Positions 50,678 through 59,832 of a DNA stretch of 64,000 nucleotides are shown piece by piece. Location of the stretch: the NCBI RefSeq assembly GCF_026427355.1, contig NZ_CP102664.1:2170001-2234000 (forward strand), written 5' to 3'. The stretch is from Sphingobium sp. JS3065. GTDB taxonomy: Bacteria > Pseudomonadota > Alphaproteobacteria > Sphingomonadales > Sphingomonadaceae. A model generated the notes under the pieces. It searched no databases, was not told where the DNA came from, and saw only the letters and a program-made list of their open reading frames with translations. The position numbers and the translations under genes were made by a program. The number at the start of each line of letters is the position of its first letter. The first letter of the stretch is position 1.

Positions 50678-50757
50678 CGGCACCGGCCCGCTCCCCCACC
50701 CGGCCACCCATAGGATACTGTCGTTGGGTGGCCGGGTGGGGGAGCGGGCCGGTGCCG
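50678..50757. repeat. Perfect 33-bp inverted repeat upstream of fmt
   Basis: CGGCACCGGCCCGCTCCCCC starts the left arm (50678-50710), and the right arm (50725-50757) is its exact complement over 33 bases, with a 14-base loop TAGGATACTGTCGT. It lies in the 185-bp divergent gap between recR and fmt, 21 bases before the fmt ATG. Extreme GC content suggests a very stable hairpin or a small mobile palindrome. Confidence 0.85.
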
Positions 50758-50778
50758 GAACCCAACAAAAGGCCCGCC

Positions 50779-51687
50779 ATGCGTATCGTCTATATGGGAA
50801 CCCCCGATTTCGCCGTCCCGGCGCTGGTCGCGCTGGCGAAGGCGGGGCATGAGATCGTCGCAGCCTACAGCCAGCCGCCCCGTCCGGCCGGGCGCGGCAA
50901 GGCGCTGCGTCCCTCTCCGGTCCATGCAAAGGCGCAGGAGATGGGCGTCGAAGTGCGCACCCCGGTTTCGCTGAAGGATGCCGGGGTGCAGGCCGCCTTC
51001 GCCGCGCTCAACGCCGATGTCGCGGTCGTCGCGGCCTATGGGCTGATCCTGCCCCGTCCGATTCTCGATGCACCGCGCTTGGGCTGCATGAATATCCACG
51101 CCTCCCTTCTCCCCCGCTGGCGTGGCGCGGCCCCGATCCAGCGCGCCATATTGGCGGGCGACAATGTCACCGGCGTCACCATCATGGACATGGAGGCGGG
51201 GCTGGACACCGGACCGATGCGCGCCAAGCATGTCACCCCCATAGAGGACAAGACCGCCGGCGCGCTGACGCAGGAACTGGCGGAGGCGGGCGCGGAACTG
51301 ATGGTGGAGGTTCTGGACGATATCGCTCTGCATCCTCAGGTGCCGCAACCGGAAGAGGGCGTCACCTATGCGTCCAAGATCGACAAAATGGAATCGCGCA
51401 TCGATTTCGGCCACGACGCCCATCAGGTCGAACGGCAGGTGCGCGCCTTCAACCCCTTCCCCGGCGCCTTCTTCGAATATCACGGCGAGCGCTTTCGCAT
51501 CCTGGCCGCCCAGGTCGAGGAGAATGACGGCCCGGCGGGAGAGTTGCTCGACAACAGCCTGCTGATCGGTTGCGGCCATGGCGCGATCCGCCCGACGCTG
51601 ATCCAGCGCGCAGGCAAGGGCGCGATGTCGGCGGGCGAATTGCTGCGCGGCTATGACATGCCCGCAGGCAGCCGGATCGACGCCTGA
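50779..51687 (+). CDS. fmt: Methionyl-tRNA formyltransferase
   Basis: A 302-aa enzyme that formylates the initiator Met-tRNA, the substrate whose formyl group is later removed by def. N-terminal [20 protein letters not shown], the [19 protein letters not shown] folate/catalytic block and the C-terminal beta-barrel ([20 protein letters not shown]) are present. The start at 50779 has AAAAGG upstream and begins the family signature; the open frame extends upstream through the palindrome. truA follows 5 bases later. Confidence 0.96.
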   Translation: MRIVYMGTPDFAVPALVALAKAGHEIVAAYSQPPRPAGRGKALRPSPVHAKAQEMGVEVRTPVSLKDAGVQAAFAALNADVAVVAAYGLILPRPILDAPRLGCMNIHASLLPRWRGAAPIQRAILAGDNVTGVTIMDMEAGLDTGPMRAKHVTPIEDKTAGALTQELAEAGAELMVEVLDDIALHPQVPQPEEGVTYASKIDKMESRIDFGHDAHQVERQVRAFNPFPGAFFEYHGERFRILAAQVEENDGPAGELLDNSLLIGCGHGAIRPTLIQRAGKGAMSAGELLRGYDMPAGSRIDA

Positions 51688-51692
51688 GCATC

Positions 51693-52442
51693 ATGACCCG
51701 CTTCGCCTTCACCGTGGAATTTGACGGCCGCCCCTTCATGGGCTGGCAGCGGCAGGCCCATGGACCCAGCGTCCAGCAGGCGATCGAGGACGCCATATTC
51801 GCCGTCACGGGCGAGCGAGTCGCGATCCACGCCGCGGGCCGCACCGATGCCGGGGTTCACGGACTTGCCATGCGCGCCCATGCGGACATTGCGAAGGACA
51901 TGACGCCCTTTCGCCTGATGGAGGCGCTGAATGCGCGCCTTCGGCCCGATCCGGTGGCGATCATCGCCTGCGAGGGGGTGCCGGACGATTGGCATGCCCG
52001 CTTTTCCTGCGTCGGCCGGTCTTATGTCTATCGCATCGCCAACCGCCGGGCGCCGCTGACCTGGGAAAACGGCCTGGTCTGGCGTGTGATCCAGCCGCTG
52101 GACGAACTTGCCATGCAGGAAGCGGCGCAGCTTCTGGTCGGACGGCACGACTTCACCACCTTCCGGTCGGCCCATTGCCAGGCGGAAAGTCCGGTGAAAA
52201 CGCTGGACCGGCTGGACGTGGAGCGTATGGACGACCGCATCGCCATCCATGCGGAGGCGCGGTCCTTCCTGCATCATCAGGTGCGGTCGATGGTCGGGTG
52301 CCTCGCCATGGTCGGCATGGGCCGCTGGTCCATCGGCGATCTGGAGGCGGCGCGGGATGCCAAGGACCGGGCGGCACTGGGGCTCAACGCCCCGCCGGAC
52401 GGGCTGTATTTCGTCAGCGCCCGTTACCCGGACAGTCTATGA
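51693..52442 (+). CDS. truA: tRNA pseudouridine(38-40) synthase TruA
   Basis: A 249-aa pseudouridine synthase acting on the anticodon stem of tRNA. The catalytic Asp lies in [56 protein letters not shown] and [19 protein letters not shown] are further signatures. Its stop overlaps the end of the convergent transporter gene by 6 bases. Confidence 0.96.
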   Translation: MTRFAFTVEFDGRPFMGWQRQAHGPSVQQAIEDAIFAVTGERVAIHAAGRTDAGVHGLAMRAHADIAKDMTPFRLMEALNARLRPDPVAIIACEGVPDDWHARFSCVGRSYVYRIANRRAPLTWENGLVWRVIQPLDELAMQEAAQLLVGRHDFTTFRSAHCQAESPVKTLDRLDVERMDDRIAIHAEARSFLHHQVRSMVGCLAMVGMGRWSIGDLEAARDAKDRAALGLNAPPDGLYFVSARYPDSL

Positions 52443-53159
52443 CAGGCTCGCCCGGAACGGCGTGAAGTTCGTGCCTTCGTCGAACACGTCCAATCCTTCG
52501 GCGCGCTTGAGGCGGCCCACCACGACATAGGTGACGGGCGTCAGCACAGCCTCCCACGTCACCTTCATCAGCCAGTTGGTGACCATCACCGTCGCCACCT
52601 GGGCATTGGTCCAGTCGCCGTAGAAAGCCAGCGGATAGAAAAGCAGGCTGTCCACCCCCTGACCCACCACGGTCGAGCCAATGGTCCGCATCCAGAGATG
52701 CTTGCCCTCCGTCAGCAGCTTCATCCTGGCGAGGACGAAGCTGTTGGCGAACTCCCCCGCCCAGAAGGCGGTGACGGAAGCGAAGACGATGCGCCAGGTG
52801 CTGCCGAACACCGCCTCATAAGCTTTCTGATCGGGCCAGCCCTCCGCCGGGGGCAGCTTCACCACCACCCAGCTCATCAGCGCCATGAACAGCATCGCGC
52901 CGAAGCCCGCCCAGACGCAGCGCCGCGCCCGCGCATAGCCATAGACTTCGGTCAGCACGTCGCCCAGCACATAGCCCAGCGGAAAGAAGAGGATGCCCGC
53001 GCCGAAGGTGAAGCCGCCCAGCGTCGACAGCTTGGCCGCGCCGATCAGGTTGGACAGCAGCAATATGGCGACGAAGGCCGCCATGCAGAAATCGAAATAG
53101 CGCAGCGGGCGGGCGCCCAGCGCATGGGCATCGATTTTCATTACCCCCGGATCGGTCAT
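52437..53159 (-). CDS. Queuosine precursor transporter (YhhQ/VUT family)
   Basis: A 240-aa polytopic membrane protein with about six spans. It shows the VUT family marks: [60 protein letters not shown], and [19 protein letters not shown]. It imports queuosine precursors such as preQ0 or queuine used in tRNA modification. It converges with truA, overlapping by 6 bases. Start 53159 has AGGG five bases upstream; other in-frame ATGs exist. Confidence 0.9.
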   Translation of the reverse strand: MTDPGVMKIDAHALGARPLRYFDFCMAAFVAILLLSNLIGAAKLSTLGGFTFGAGILFFPLGYVLGDVLTEVYGYARARRCVWAGFGAMLFMALMSWVVVKLPPAEGWPDQKAYEAVFGSTWRIVFASVTAFWAGEFANSFVLARMKLLTEGKHLWMRTIGSTVVGQGVDSLLFYPLAFYGDWTNAQVATVMVTNWLMKVTWEAVLTPVTYVVVGRLKRAEGLDVFDEGTNFTPFRASLS

Positions 53160-53245
53160 GCGGCCCTGCATATCGGGCCGCCGCGCAAATGCAATGCCGC
53201 CCATGATTGCAAGCCGAACGAAGGCCCGCTATCGAACGCGACGAC

Positions 53246-53322
53246 GGCCCCGTAGCTCAGCTGGATAGAGCATTCGCCTTCTAAGCGAATGGTCACAGGT
53301 TCGAATCCTGTCGGGGTCGCCA
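53246..53322 (+). tRNA. tRNA-Arg (anticodon UCU)
   Basis: A 77-base tRNA with a complete cloverleaf: acceptor GGCCCCG/CGGGGTC with one G-U pair, D arm GCTC/GAGC, anticodon stem TTCGC/GCGAA with loop CTTCTAA (anticodon TCT), T arm ACAGG/CCTGT with TTCGAAT, and encoded CCA. It reads AGA/AGG codons, which are rare in this GC-rich genome. No integrase or attachment duplication was noticed beside it. Confidence 0.97.
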
Positions 53323-53370
53323 ATCATCCCGCGCCTTTACAGAGGTTCCCCGCAGGCGCATGGGCGGGGC

Positions 53371-54522
53371 ATGCAAATTCATGACTTCGACGTCGACCTG
53401 TTTCTGCGCGATTATTGGCAGAAACAACCGCTGCTGATCCGCAATCCCTGGAAGGCGTGGCGCAATCCTGTGGACCCCGACGAACTGGCCGGGCTGGCCT
53501 GCGAGGAGGATGTCGAGTCGCGCCTGATCACGCAGGAGGCGGATCGTCTGGCGATGGAAAGCGGCCCGTGGCCCGAAGAACGCTTCAGCGAACTTGGCAG
53601 AGCCCCCATGACCCTGCTGGTGCAGGCGGTGAACCAACATGTTCCCGAAGTCGCCGGGCTGATCGCACCCTTCCGTTTCGTGCCGGACTGGCGCATCGAC
53701 GATGTGATGGTCAGTTTCGCCACGGACGGCGGCGGCGTCGGGCCGCATTTCGACCAATATGACGTGTTCCTGATACAGGGGCTGGGCAGGCGGCGCTGGC
53801 GCGTGGGGCCGCGATGCGATGCGGCGACGCCCCTTCTGCCGCATGACGACCTGCGCCTGATCGCTGATTTCGAGGCGACGGACGACTGGATTCTCGAACC
53901 GGGCGACATTCTCTATGTGCCGCCCCGTTTCGCGCATGACGGCGTGGCGGTCGGCGACGATTGCATGACCTATTCGATCGGCTTTCGGGCGCCGTCCCGC
54001 GCCGAACTGGTGGAGGGCTGGTGCGAACATCAGGCCGACGGCATGGCGGAGGAGGATCGCTATGCCGATCCCGACCTGGTGGTCCAGGACAATCCCGGCG
54101 AAATCACCGCGTCGGCGCTGGACCGGCTGCATGCCATGGTGATGGAGAGCCTGTCCGACCGCGACGCATTCGCCCGCTGGTTCGGCCTCCACAACAGCCT
54201 GCCCAAATATGCCGAAACGGACTGGCGGCCGGAGGAGCCTGCCGACGCGCAGGAGGTGCGCGGGCTGCTGGCCCAGGGCGCGCCATTGAGCCGGAACCCG
54301 GCCAGCCGCTTTTCCTTCATCCGGCAGGGGGAGCGGGCCAATTTGCTGTTCGTGGACGGCCATTGTTTCGACTGCGCGGGCGGGATGGCGGCGCTGGCCG
54401 AAAATCTGTGCGCGGCACCGACCATGATCGTGGACCCGGCCCTGTCCGCGTCGGCGGAAGTGGTCACGCTGATCGCGGCGTTGATCGACCAGGGCAGCCT
54501 GGCGTTCGACGGTGGGGATTGA
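53371..54522 (+). CDS. RoxA-type ribosomal oxygenase (YcfD-like cupin)
   Basis: A 383-aa 2-oxoglutarate/Fe(II) oxygenase. The iron ligands lie in GGGVGPHFDQYDVFLIQGLG (HxD) and ILYVPPRFAHDGVAVG (distal His); the C-terminal half is the helical/winged dimerisation domain of the family. E. coli YcfD hydroxylates an Arg of ribosomal protein L16. The catalytic residues are all present. It begins 48 bases after the tRNA and is followed by a pseudouridine synthase 6 bases later, another ribosome modifier. Confidence 0.9.
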   Translation: MQIHDFDVDLFLRDYWQKQPLLIRNPWKAWRNPVDPDELAGLACEEDVESRLITQEADRLAMESGPWPEERFSELGRAPMTLLVQAVNQHVPEVAGLIAPFRFVPDWRIDDVMVSFATDGGGVGPHFDQYDVFLIQGLGRRRWRVGPRCDAATPLLPHDDLRLIADFEATDDWILEPGDILYVPPRFAHDGVAVGDDCMTYSIGFRAPSRAELVEGWCEHQADGMAEEDRYADPDLVVQDNPGEITASALDRLHAMVMESLSDRDAFARWFGLHNSLPKYAETDWRPEEPADAQEVRGLLAQGAPLSRNPASRFSFIRQGERANLLFVDGHCFDCAGGMAALAENLCAAPTMIVDPALSASAEVVTLIAALIDQGSLAFDGGD

Positions 54523-54528
54523 GCGGCG

Positions 54529-55071
54529 ATGACGCTCATCCTGTTCAACAAGCCCTATGGCGTGCTGTGCCAGTTCACCGATGAAAGCACGGGTCCGCCC
54601 CGCCCCACACTGGCCGCCTTCATCGACCGGCCCGGCGTCTATCCGGCGGGACGGCTCGATCTGGACAGCGAAGGCTTGCTGCTGTTGACCGACGATGGCC
54701 GGTTGCAGGCGCGGATCGCCGATCCTCGGTTCAAGACGCCCAAAACCTATCTGGCGCAGGTCGAGGGCGATCCCGACGAAGCCGCGCTGGAGGCGCTGCG
54801 GCGCGGCGTGCGGCTAAAGGATGGCCCGACCCTGCCCGCGCAGGTGGAGCGCATGGACGATCCTGCACTATGGCCACGCGATCCGCCGGTCCGGTTCCGC
54901 AAGAGCGTGCCGGACTGCTGGCTGCGGTTGACGATCCGCGAAGGGCGCAACCGGCAGGTGCGGCGGATGACGGCGGCGGTGGGGCATCCGACGTTACGGC
55001 TGGTGCGGTGGCGCATCGGCGATTGGACACTGGACGGCATCGCGCCGGGGCAATCGCGCGAAGCCGAATAG
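54529..55071 (+). CDS. rluE: RluE-type 23S rRNA pseudouridine synthase
   Basis: A 180-aa RsuA-family synthase without an S4 domain. The N-terminus [20 protein letters not shown] and the catalytic Asp in [20 protein letters not shown] match RluE, which makes pseudouridine 2457 in 23S rRNA; the end has [20 protein letters not shown]. It lies 6 bases after the RoxA-type gene, so ribosome hydroxylation and rRNA modification are linked in one operon. Confidence 0.92.
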   Translation: MTLILFNKPYGVLCQFTDESTGPPRPTLAAFIDRPGVYPAGRLDLDSEGLLLLTDDGRLQARIADPRFKTPKTYLAQVEGDPDEAALEALRRGVRLKDGPTLPAQVERMDDPALWPRDPPVRFRKSVPDCWLRLTIREGRNRQVRRMTAAVGHPTLRLVRWRIGDWTLDGIAPGQSREAE

Positions 55072-55081
55072 GGCGCGCCGG

Positions 55082-55759
55082 TCAGCCGCCCCGCTTCGTG
55101 GCGAACCAGATGATATGCCGTGGCCCCTTGCCGTTGCTGCGGGCGCGCACGACGACCTCCTCGACCGACAGGCCGGCGCGGGACAGGCGGCGGGCGAAGG
55201 CGGGGTCCGGCCCCGCCGACCAGATCGCCACTATGCCGCCGGGCTTGAGCGCCGCGATGGCGGCAGATATGCCCTGCGCCGAATAGAGGCGGTCGTTCGC
55301 CTGCCGCACCAGCCCATCGGGGCCGTTGTCCACATCGAGCAGGATCGCATCATAGGTTCCGCGACCGTCGGCGATGACATCCGCCACATCCGCCTGCATC
55401 AGGCGCACGCGCGGATCGTCCAGGCATCCCGCCGCGAGTTCCGCCATCGGTCCCCGCGCCCATTCGATGATCTCCGGCACCAGTTCCGCGACGGTGACCT
55501 GCCCGCCGCCGTCAAGCGCGGCCAGCGCGGCCCGCAAGGTGAAACCCATGCCATAGCCGCCGATCAGCAGATGCGGGCGGGCGCGCCCGCGCAGCCGGTC
55601 GCACGTCAGATTGGCCAGCGCTTCTTCCGATCCGCTCATCCGGCTGCTCATCAGCTCATTGCGGTCGAGCACGATCATATAGTCCCCGCCGCGCCGGTAG
55701 AGGGTGAGTTCCGCCCCGCCAGGCACCTTGGCCGATCCGATAAATTCGCGCGTTTGCAT
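55082..55759 (-). CDS. Spermidine-synthase-like methyltransferase-fold protein
   Basis: A 225-aa Rossmann-fold protein. The nucleotide loop reads LLIGGYGMGFTLRAALAAL in place of the usual GGGDGG of aminopropyltransferases, followed by VAELVPEIIEWARGPM and MQADVADVIADGRGTYDAIL; DVDNGPDG then matches the substrate gate. It resembles spermidine synthase family members of unproven activity. Start 55759 gives MQTREFIGSAKV. Its neighbours give no clue to polyamine metabolism. Confidence 0.78.
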   Translation of the reverse strand: MQTREFIGSAKVPGGAELTLYRRGGDYMIVLDRNELMSSRMSGSEEALANLTCDRLRGRARPHLLIGGYGMGFTLRAALAALDGGGQVTVAELVPEIIEWARGPMAELAAGCLDDPRVRLMQADVADVIADGRGTYDAILLDVDNGPDGLVRQANDRLYSAQGISAAIAALKPGGIVAIWSAGPDPAFARRLSRAGLSVEEVVVRARSNGKGPRHIIWFATKRGG

Positions 55760-55837
55760 GCTAGTTTCTCTCGGCCTGACGTCCATTCATGATGGCCGGG
55801 CTTTACGGCAGGGGATCGCGGCGTCAAAGGAGGAAAC

Positions 55838-56290
55838 ATGCGATATTTCCTCGACACTGAATATAATGGCTATGGCGGCGACCTGATCAGCCTCGCCCTC
55901 GCGCCGGAATATGGCGACCAGGACTTTTACGTCTCCGTCCCCTTGCCCGCCGACATCCATCCCTGGGTGGCGCAGAATGTGATCCCCTATCTCCGCTTCG
56001 TGCCCCAGGGCGTCGACCATCAGCTAAGCCGGGTGGACGCGGCGCGGCATCTGGAGGCCTATCTGGCGAACGATCCCGATCCGCTGATCGTGGCGGACTG
56101 GCCGGACGACCTCGCTTATTTCTGCGCGCTGCTGGTGACCGGTCCAGGCGAGATGATCGACCTCAACGGACTTCGCCTGGAACTGATCAACGCCGCGGGA
56201 TTCAGCGCCGCCGCCAACAGCAAGATGCCGCACAACGCCCTGCATGACGCCCATGCGCTGAAAGAATTCTATCTGAATCCGGTCCTTTGA
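55838..56290 (+). CDS. DEDDh 3'-5' exonuclease (RNase T-like)
   Basis: A 150-aa protein with the DEDDh exonuclease pattern: Asp6 and Glu8 in MRYFLDTEYNGYGGD, an Asp pair in VADWPDDLAYFCALL, and His132/Asp137 in the motif PHNALHDAHALKE. Such proteins trim RNA or DNA ends. It is unusually short and has no extra domain. It is divergent from the spermidine-synthase-like gene (78 bases between the starts). Confidence 0.8.
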   Translation: MRYFLDTEYNGYGGDLISLALAPEYGDQDFYVSVPLPADIHPWVAQNVIPYLRFVPQGVDHQLSRVDAARHLEAYLANDPDPLIVADWPDDLAYFCALLVTGPGEMIDLNGLRLELINAAGFSAAANSKMPHNALHDAHALKEFYLNPVL

Positions 56291-56336
56291 CGGAGCGGGC
56301 GGCGATTTCGCGATTCCAGCAGGCCTGACGAACCGC

Positions 56337-57449
56337 TCAATTCGGGACGATCAGATATTTCTCCCCGGTGCGGCGGGCGTTATATTCCAGAACTGCGTCA
56401 CGGTTCAGCGCTTCCGCCAGGGAGATGCGGGCCTTGTAATGGCTGGCGAAGGTGGTGGTCAGATTATCGCGCACGCGCCGCCGCATGCGTTCGATGGTTT
56501 CGGAGCCTGCACTCTGCAAAAAGGGGAAGAGCAGCCAGCCGCCGATATTCCAGGCGAAACCGAAGCTTCGCGTCAATATGGTCGGGGACATGTCCAGCGC
56601 GCCATAGATATAGGCCTGCTTGGGCCGGTTGGAGCCGTAGCGGCTATAGGGTTCATCCTTGCTGGCCACCTGTTCCATGGCGTGCAGGATCTGGCTGATC
56701 ATTGCGCCGCCGCCGATCGCATCGAAGGCGAGGGTCGCGCCGGTCGCGGCGATGGCGGATTGGAGCCGCGCGGGGAAATCGCCCTTCGAACTGTCGATAA
56801 TATGGTCGGCGCCCAGACTTTCCAGGATCGCCACCTGCGCCTCATTGCGGACGATATTCACCAGGGGAATGCCGTCCTCCTGCGCGATGCGCACCAGCAT
56901 CTGGCCCAGATTGGAGGCGGCGGCGGTGTGGACGATCGCCTTGTGCCCGCCCCGCTTCATGGTCTCGACAAAGCCAAGCGCGGTCAGCGGATTGACGAAG
57001 GCCGAAGCCCCCTGCTCCGCGGTCGCGTCATCGTGCAGGGCCATGCAGGCGTCGGCGCCGATCAGCCGATATTGCGCGAACATGCCGCCGCCGATCACCG
57101 CCACCCGCTTGCCCAGCAAGGCCTGCGCTTCGGGCGCTTCGCCCGCAGCGATGACGGTGCCGGCGCCTTCATTGCCGATGACCATGGGCTGGCCGACCCG
57201 CCCGGCCAGCGCCCGGCGAGCGCCGTCGGGCATTTGGGCGACGATCCGGCCTTCCTCATAATGGGCATTGGCAAGATCGGCGGAGGAGAAGAGCAGCGCG
57301 AGGTCGGAGGGGTTGATCGGCGCTGCTTCCAGCCGGACCAGCACTTCCTCGCCCTTGGGCGCGGGCAGTGTCTCTTCGACCAGTTCGACGATCAGGCGAC
57401 CGTCCTCATGCAGGGTGGAGAGGAGTTTGAGGCCGTGGGCGTCGCTCAT
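56337..57449 (-). CDS. MDR-family zinc-binding dehydrogenase-like oxidoreductase
   Basis: A 370-aa medium-chain reductase with a GroES-like N-terminal part (EEVLVRLEAAPINPSDLALL, VIGNEGAGTVIAAG) and a Rossmann NADPH-binding domain (KAIVHTAAASNLGQMLVRIA). The usual structural-zinc cysteine block is absent, so it is more like quinone oxidoreductase or an alkenal reductase than an alcohol dehydrogenase. The substrate is unknown. Confidence 0.85.
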   Translation of the reverse strand: MSDAHGLKLLSTLHEDGRLIVELVEETLPAPKGEEVLVRLEAAPINPSDLALLFSSADLANAHYEEGRIVAQMPDGARRALAGRVGQPMVIGNEGAGTVIAAGEAPEAQALLGKRVAVIGGGMFAQYRLIGADACMALHDDATAEQGASAFVNPLTALGFVETMKRGGHKAIVHTAAASNLGQMLVRIAQEDGIPLVNIVRNEAQVAILESLGADHIIDSSKGDFPARLQSAIAATGATLAFDAIGGGAMISQILHAMEQVASKDEPYSRYGSNRPKQAYIYGALDMSPTILTRSFGFAWNIGGWLLFPFLQSAGSETIERMRRRVRDNLTTTFASHYKARISLAEALNRDAVLEYNARRTGEKYLIVPN

Positions 57450-57463
57450 GAAAGGATTCCTGA

Positions 57464-58135
57464 TCAGGCGGAGGGGCGGTCACTGTAGAGCATGGGGAAC
57501 ATCGCCTTCAAGGCGTCGAGCTTGGGCATGTCCCAGCGCTGGATATAAGGGTGGCGGGGGTTTTTCCGCAGGAAATCCTGATGGGCGCGGTCCGCGTCCT
57601 GGAAACCCGTGAAGCGTTCGACGCGGGTGACGATGCGCCCCGGCCAGAGGCTCGATTGTCCCAATTGAGCGAGATAGGCCCTGGCGGCCCTGTCCTGTTC
57701 GGCGTTCAGCGGGAAGAGCGCGCTGCGATATTGGGTGCCATGGTCCGGACCCTGATAATTGAGCGTCGTCGGGTCCGCGATCACCGAGAAGAAGATGCGC
57801 AGCAACGTGCCGTAGCTGACCCGCCGGGGGTCATAGGTGACTCGGACGGACTCGGCAAAGCCTGTGTCGCCCTGGCTGACCTGCTCATAATCGACCTTGC
57901 GTCCGCGGGGACCGCCGGCGAAGCCCGATACGGCGAGATGGACGCCCTTCACATGGGAGAAGACGGCTTCCACCCCCCAATAGCAGCCGCCCGCGAAGAC
58001 GGCGGTTTCAAGTTCGCGGCCGGGGGTGGCGTCGACGGCCGGGACGGGAGCGAGGACCGGGCGTTCGGCGCGCAGCGGCGATGCGACGGCCAGAGCCGCC
58101 AGAAAGACCAGGGCTATGCCGTCAGAGCGCCGCAT
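57464..58135 (-). CDS. msrA: Periplasmic peptide methionine sulfoxide reductase MsrA
   Basis: A 223-aa protein with an N-terminal signal peptide (GIALVFLAALAVASPLRA) and an MsrA domain with the catalytic Cys in AVFAGGCYWGVEAVFSHVKG; VSGFAGGPRGRKVDYEQVS, YRSALFPLNAEQ and FQDADRAHQDFLRKNP also fit. It repairs oxidised methionine in the envelope. It overlaps the small upstream gene by 14 bases and is followed at 14 bases by the convergently unrelated MDR gene on the same strand. Confidence 0.93.
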   Translation of the reverse strand: MRRSDGIALVFLAALAVASPLRAERPVLAPVPAVDATPGRELETAVFAGGCYWGVEAVFSHVKGVHLAVSGFAGGPRGRKVDYEQVSQGDTGFAESVRVTYDPRRVSYGTLLRIFFSVIADPTTLNYQGPDHGTQYRSALFPLNAEQDRAARAYLAQLGQSSLWPGRIVTRVERFTGFQDADRAHQDFLRKNPRHPYIQRWDMPKLDALKAMFPMLYSDRPSA

Positions 58136-58289
58136 CGTCCGCAGCCGAAGCCGAGGCCGGAGCGGCCATGGCGGGGCTGGTCAGCGCCGGGTGGTCGTCA
58201 TTCGGCTGGAGTACAAAAACACCAATGGCGCCGATCACGAACCCGCCCAGAAAGCGCAGGAACAGGTCGGATTTCAAGAATGCCGCCAT
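58122..58289 (-). CDS. Small membrane protein upstream of msrA
   Basis: A 55-aa protein with AAGGAAGA before its ATG. It has a charged start, one membrane span (about residues 7-27, SDLFLRFLGGFVIGAIGVFV), and a short Ala-rich polar tail. The 3' end overlaps the msrA start by 14 bases, so the two are translated together. No family is recognised. A longer frame starting at 58379 has no ribosome site. Confidence 0.72.
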   Translation of the reverse strand: MAAFLKSDLFLRFLGGFVIGAIGVFVLQPNDDHPALTSPAMAAPASASAADDAAL

Positions 58290-58469
58290 GGCGTTCTTCC
58301 TTTCGGTCGTCTTGGCCGCCAATCGGGGCGGAAATGAAGGGAAAACCAGTTTTTGTTCAAAACGGGATATAGATTCCACCGCGCCATCCGCAAGGCGGCA
58401 CGGCGGAAATTTATCGTTTCTGTTTTGCGCAGCCCCTCCCCCATCTTGCGATGGGGAGGATCGGGCGCG

Positions 58470-59672
58470 TCACTTCAGGGCGGCGCAGGCCTCCTGAATG
58501 CGGGTGCAGGCCTTTCTCAGCACTTCTTCCGAAGTGGCGTAGCTGATGCGGAACGCTGGGGAGAGGCCGAAGGCGGCGCCATGGACGGCGGCGACCTTCG
58601 CTTCATCCAGAAAATAGCCGATCAGCGCTTCGTCGCTGGTGATCACCTCGCCCTTGGGGGTCTTCCTGCCGATGAGGCCGCTGGCGTCGGGATAGACGTA
58701 GAAGGCCCCTTCCGGCGTCGGGCAGTCGAGACCCGGCGCGTCGTTCAGCATGGCGACGACCATGTCCCGGCGCTTCTTGAAGGCGGCGTTGCGTTCTTCC
58801 AGAAAATCCTGCGGGCCGGTAAGCGCGGCGGCGGCGGCGGCCTGGCTGATCGAGCAGGGGTTGCTGGTCGACTGCGACTGGAGCTTGCCCATCGCCTTGA
58901 TGATCCATTCGGGGCCGCCCGCGAAGCCGATGCGCCAGCCGGTCATGGAGAAGGCCTTGGAACAGCCGTTCACCGTCAGCGTGCGATCGTAGAGGTCGGG
59001 GCAGATCTGCGCGATGGTGGCGAAGGGGGTCGGGGCGTACCAGACATGTTCATACATGTCGTCGGTCATCACCAGCACATGCGGGTGACGCAGCAGAACT
59101 TCGCCCAGTTCCTTGAGTTCCCTCGCCGAATAGGCCGCTCCGCTGGGGTTGGAAGGCGAATTCAGCATGACCCATTTGGTGCGCGGCGTGATCGCGGCTT
59201 CCAACTGGGCGGCGGTGATCTTGTAACCCTGGCTCGCCGGGCCTTCGATGAAGACTGGGGTGCCGCCCGCGAAGTTCACGATATCGGGATAGCTGACCCA
59301 ATAGGGCGCCGGGATGATGACCTCATCGCCCACGTCGACGGTCGCGACCAGCGCGTTGAACAGGGTGTGCTTGCCCCCCGAATTCACGCTGATCTGGCTG
59401 CGCTTGTAGATCAGGCCGTTGTCGCGCTTGAACTTGAAGGCGACGGCTTCCTTGACGTCGGCGGTGCCGTCGACATCGGTATAGCGGGTCAGATTGTTGC
59501 GAATCGCGGCAATGCCCGCCTCTTTCACGAAGTCGGGCGTGTCGAAGTCCGGTTCCCCGGCGGAGAGGCCAATGACGTCCACGCCTTCGGCTTTAAGGGC
59601 ATTCACGCGCGCGCTCATCGCCAGGGTGGCGGAGGGCTGGATGCGGCCGAGGGCAGCGGAAGTCTGGCTCAT
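58470..59672 (-). CDS. Aspartate aminotransferase (class I PLP)
   Basis: A 400-aa enzyme of the AAT-I family (aspartate/prephenate aminotransferase type). The PLP Lys is in TVNGCSKAFSMTGWRIGFAG; VIGLSAGEPDFDTPDFVKEA, PAPYWVSYPDIVNFAG and LNSPSNPSGAAYS are standard blocks. It interconverts aspartate/oxaloacetate and glutamate. It is single and unclustered; 97 bases separate its stop (58470) from the next unrelated region. Confidence 0.92.
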   Translation of the reverse strand: MSQTSAALGRIQPSATLAMSARVNALKAEGVDVIGLSAGEPDFDTPDFVKEAGIAAIRNNLTRYTDVDGTADVKEAVAFKFKRDNGLIYKRSQISVNSGGKHTLFNALVATVDVGDEVIIPAPYWVSYPDIVNFAGGTPVFIEGPASQGYKITAAQLEAAITPRTKWVMLNSPSNPSGAAYSARELKELGEVLLRHPHVLVMTDDMYEHVWYAPTPFATIAQICPDLYDRTLTVNGCSKAFSMTGWRIGFAGGPEWIIKAMGKLQSQSTSNPCSISQAAAAAALTGPQDFLEERNAAFKKRRDMVVAMLNDAPGLDCPTPEGAFYVYPDASGLIGRKTPKGEVITSDEALIGYFLDEAKVAAVHGAAFGLSPAFRISYATSEEVLRKACTRIQEACAALK

Positions 59673-59832
59673 TGTGACGATCTTTCTCTAGAGTCCCCTA
59701 GATCCGCAATGAAGCGGACGCGAGGCTCCTTAGTGCGCAACGAAAGAAGGGGCAACCGGCCAGTTTGCGTCCACTGGCCGTAACGGCGGATTATGACGCT
59801 TGAGGGCCGCTTTAGCGAGTCATGTTCCTGCG

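Noticed and set aside
53200..53370. Possible integration site at tRNA-Arg
   Set aside because: No integrase, no duplicated 3' tRNA end nearby, and flanking genes are core.
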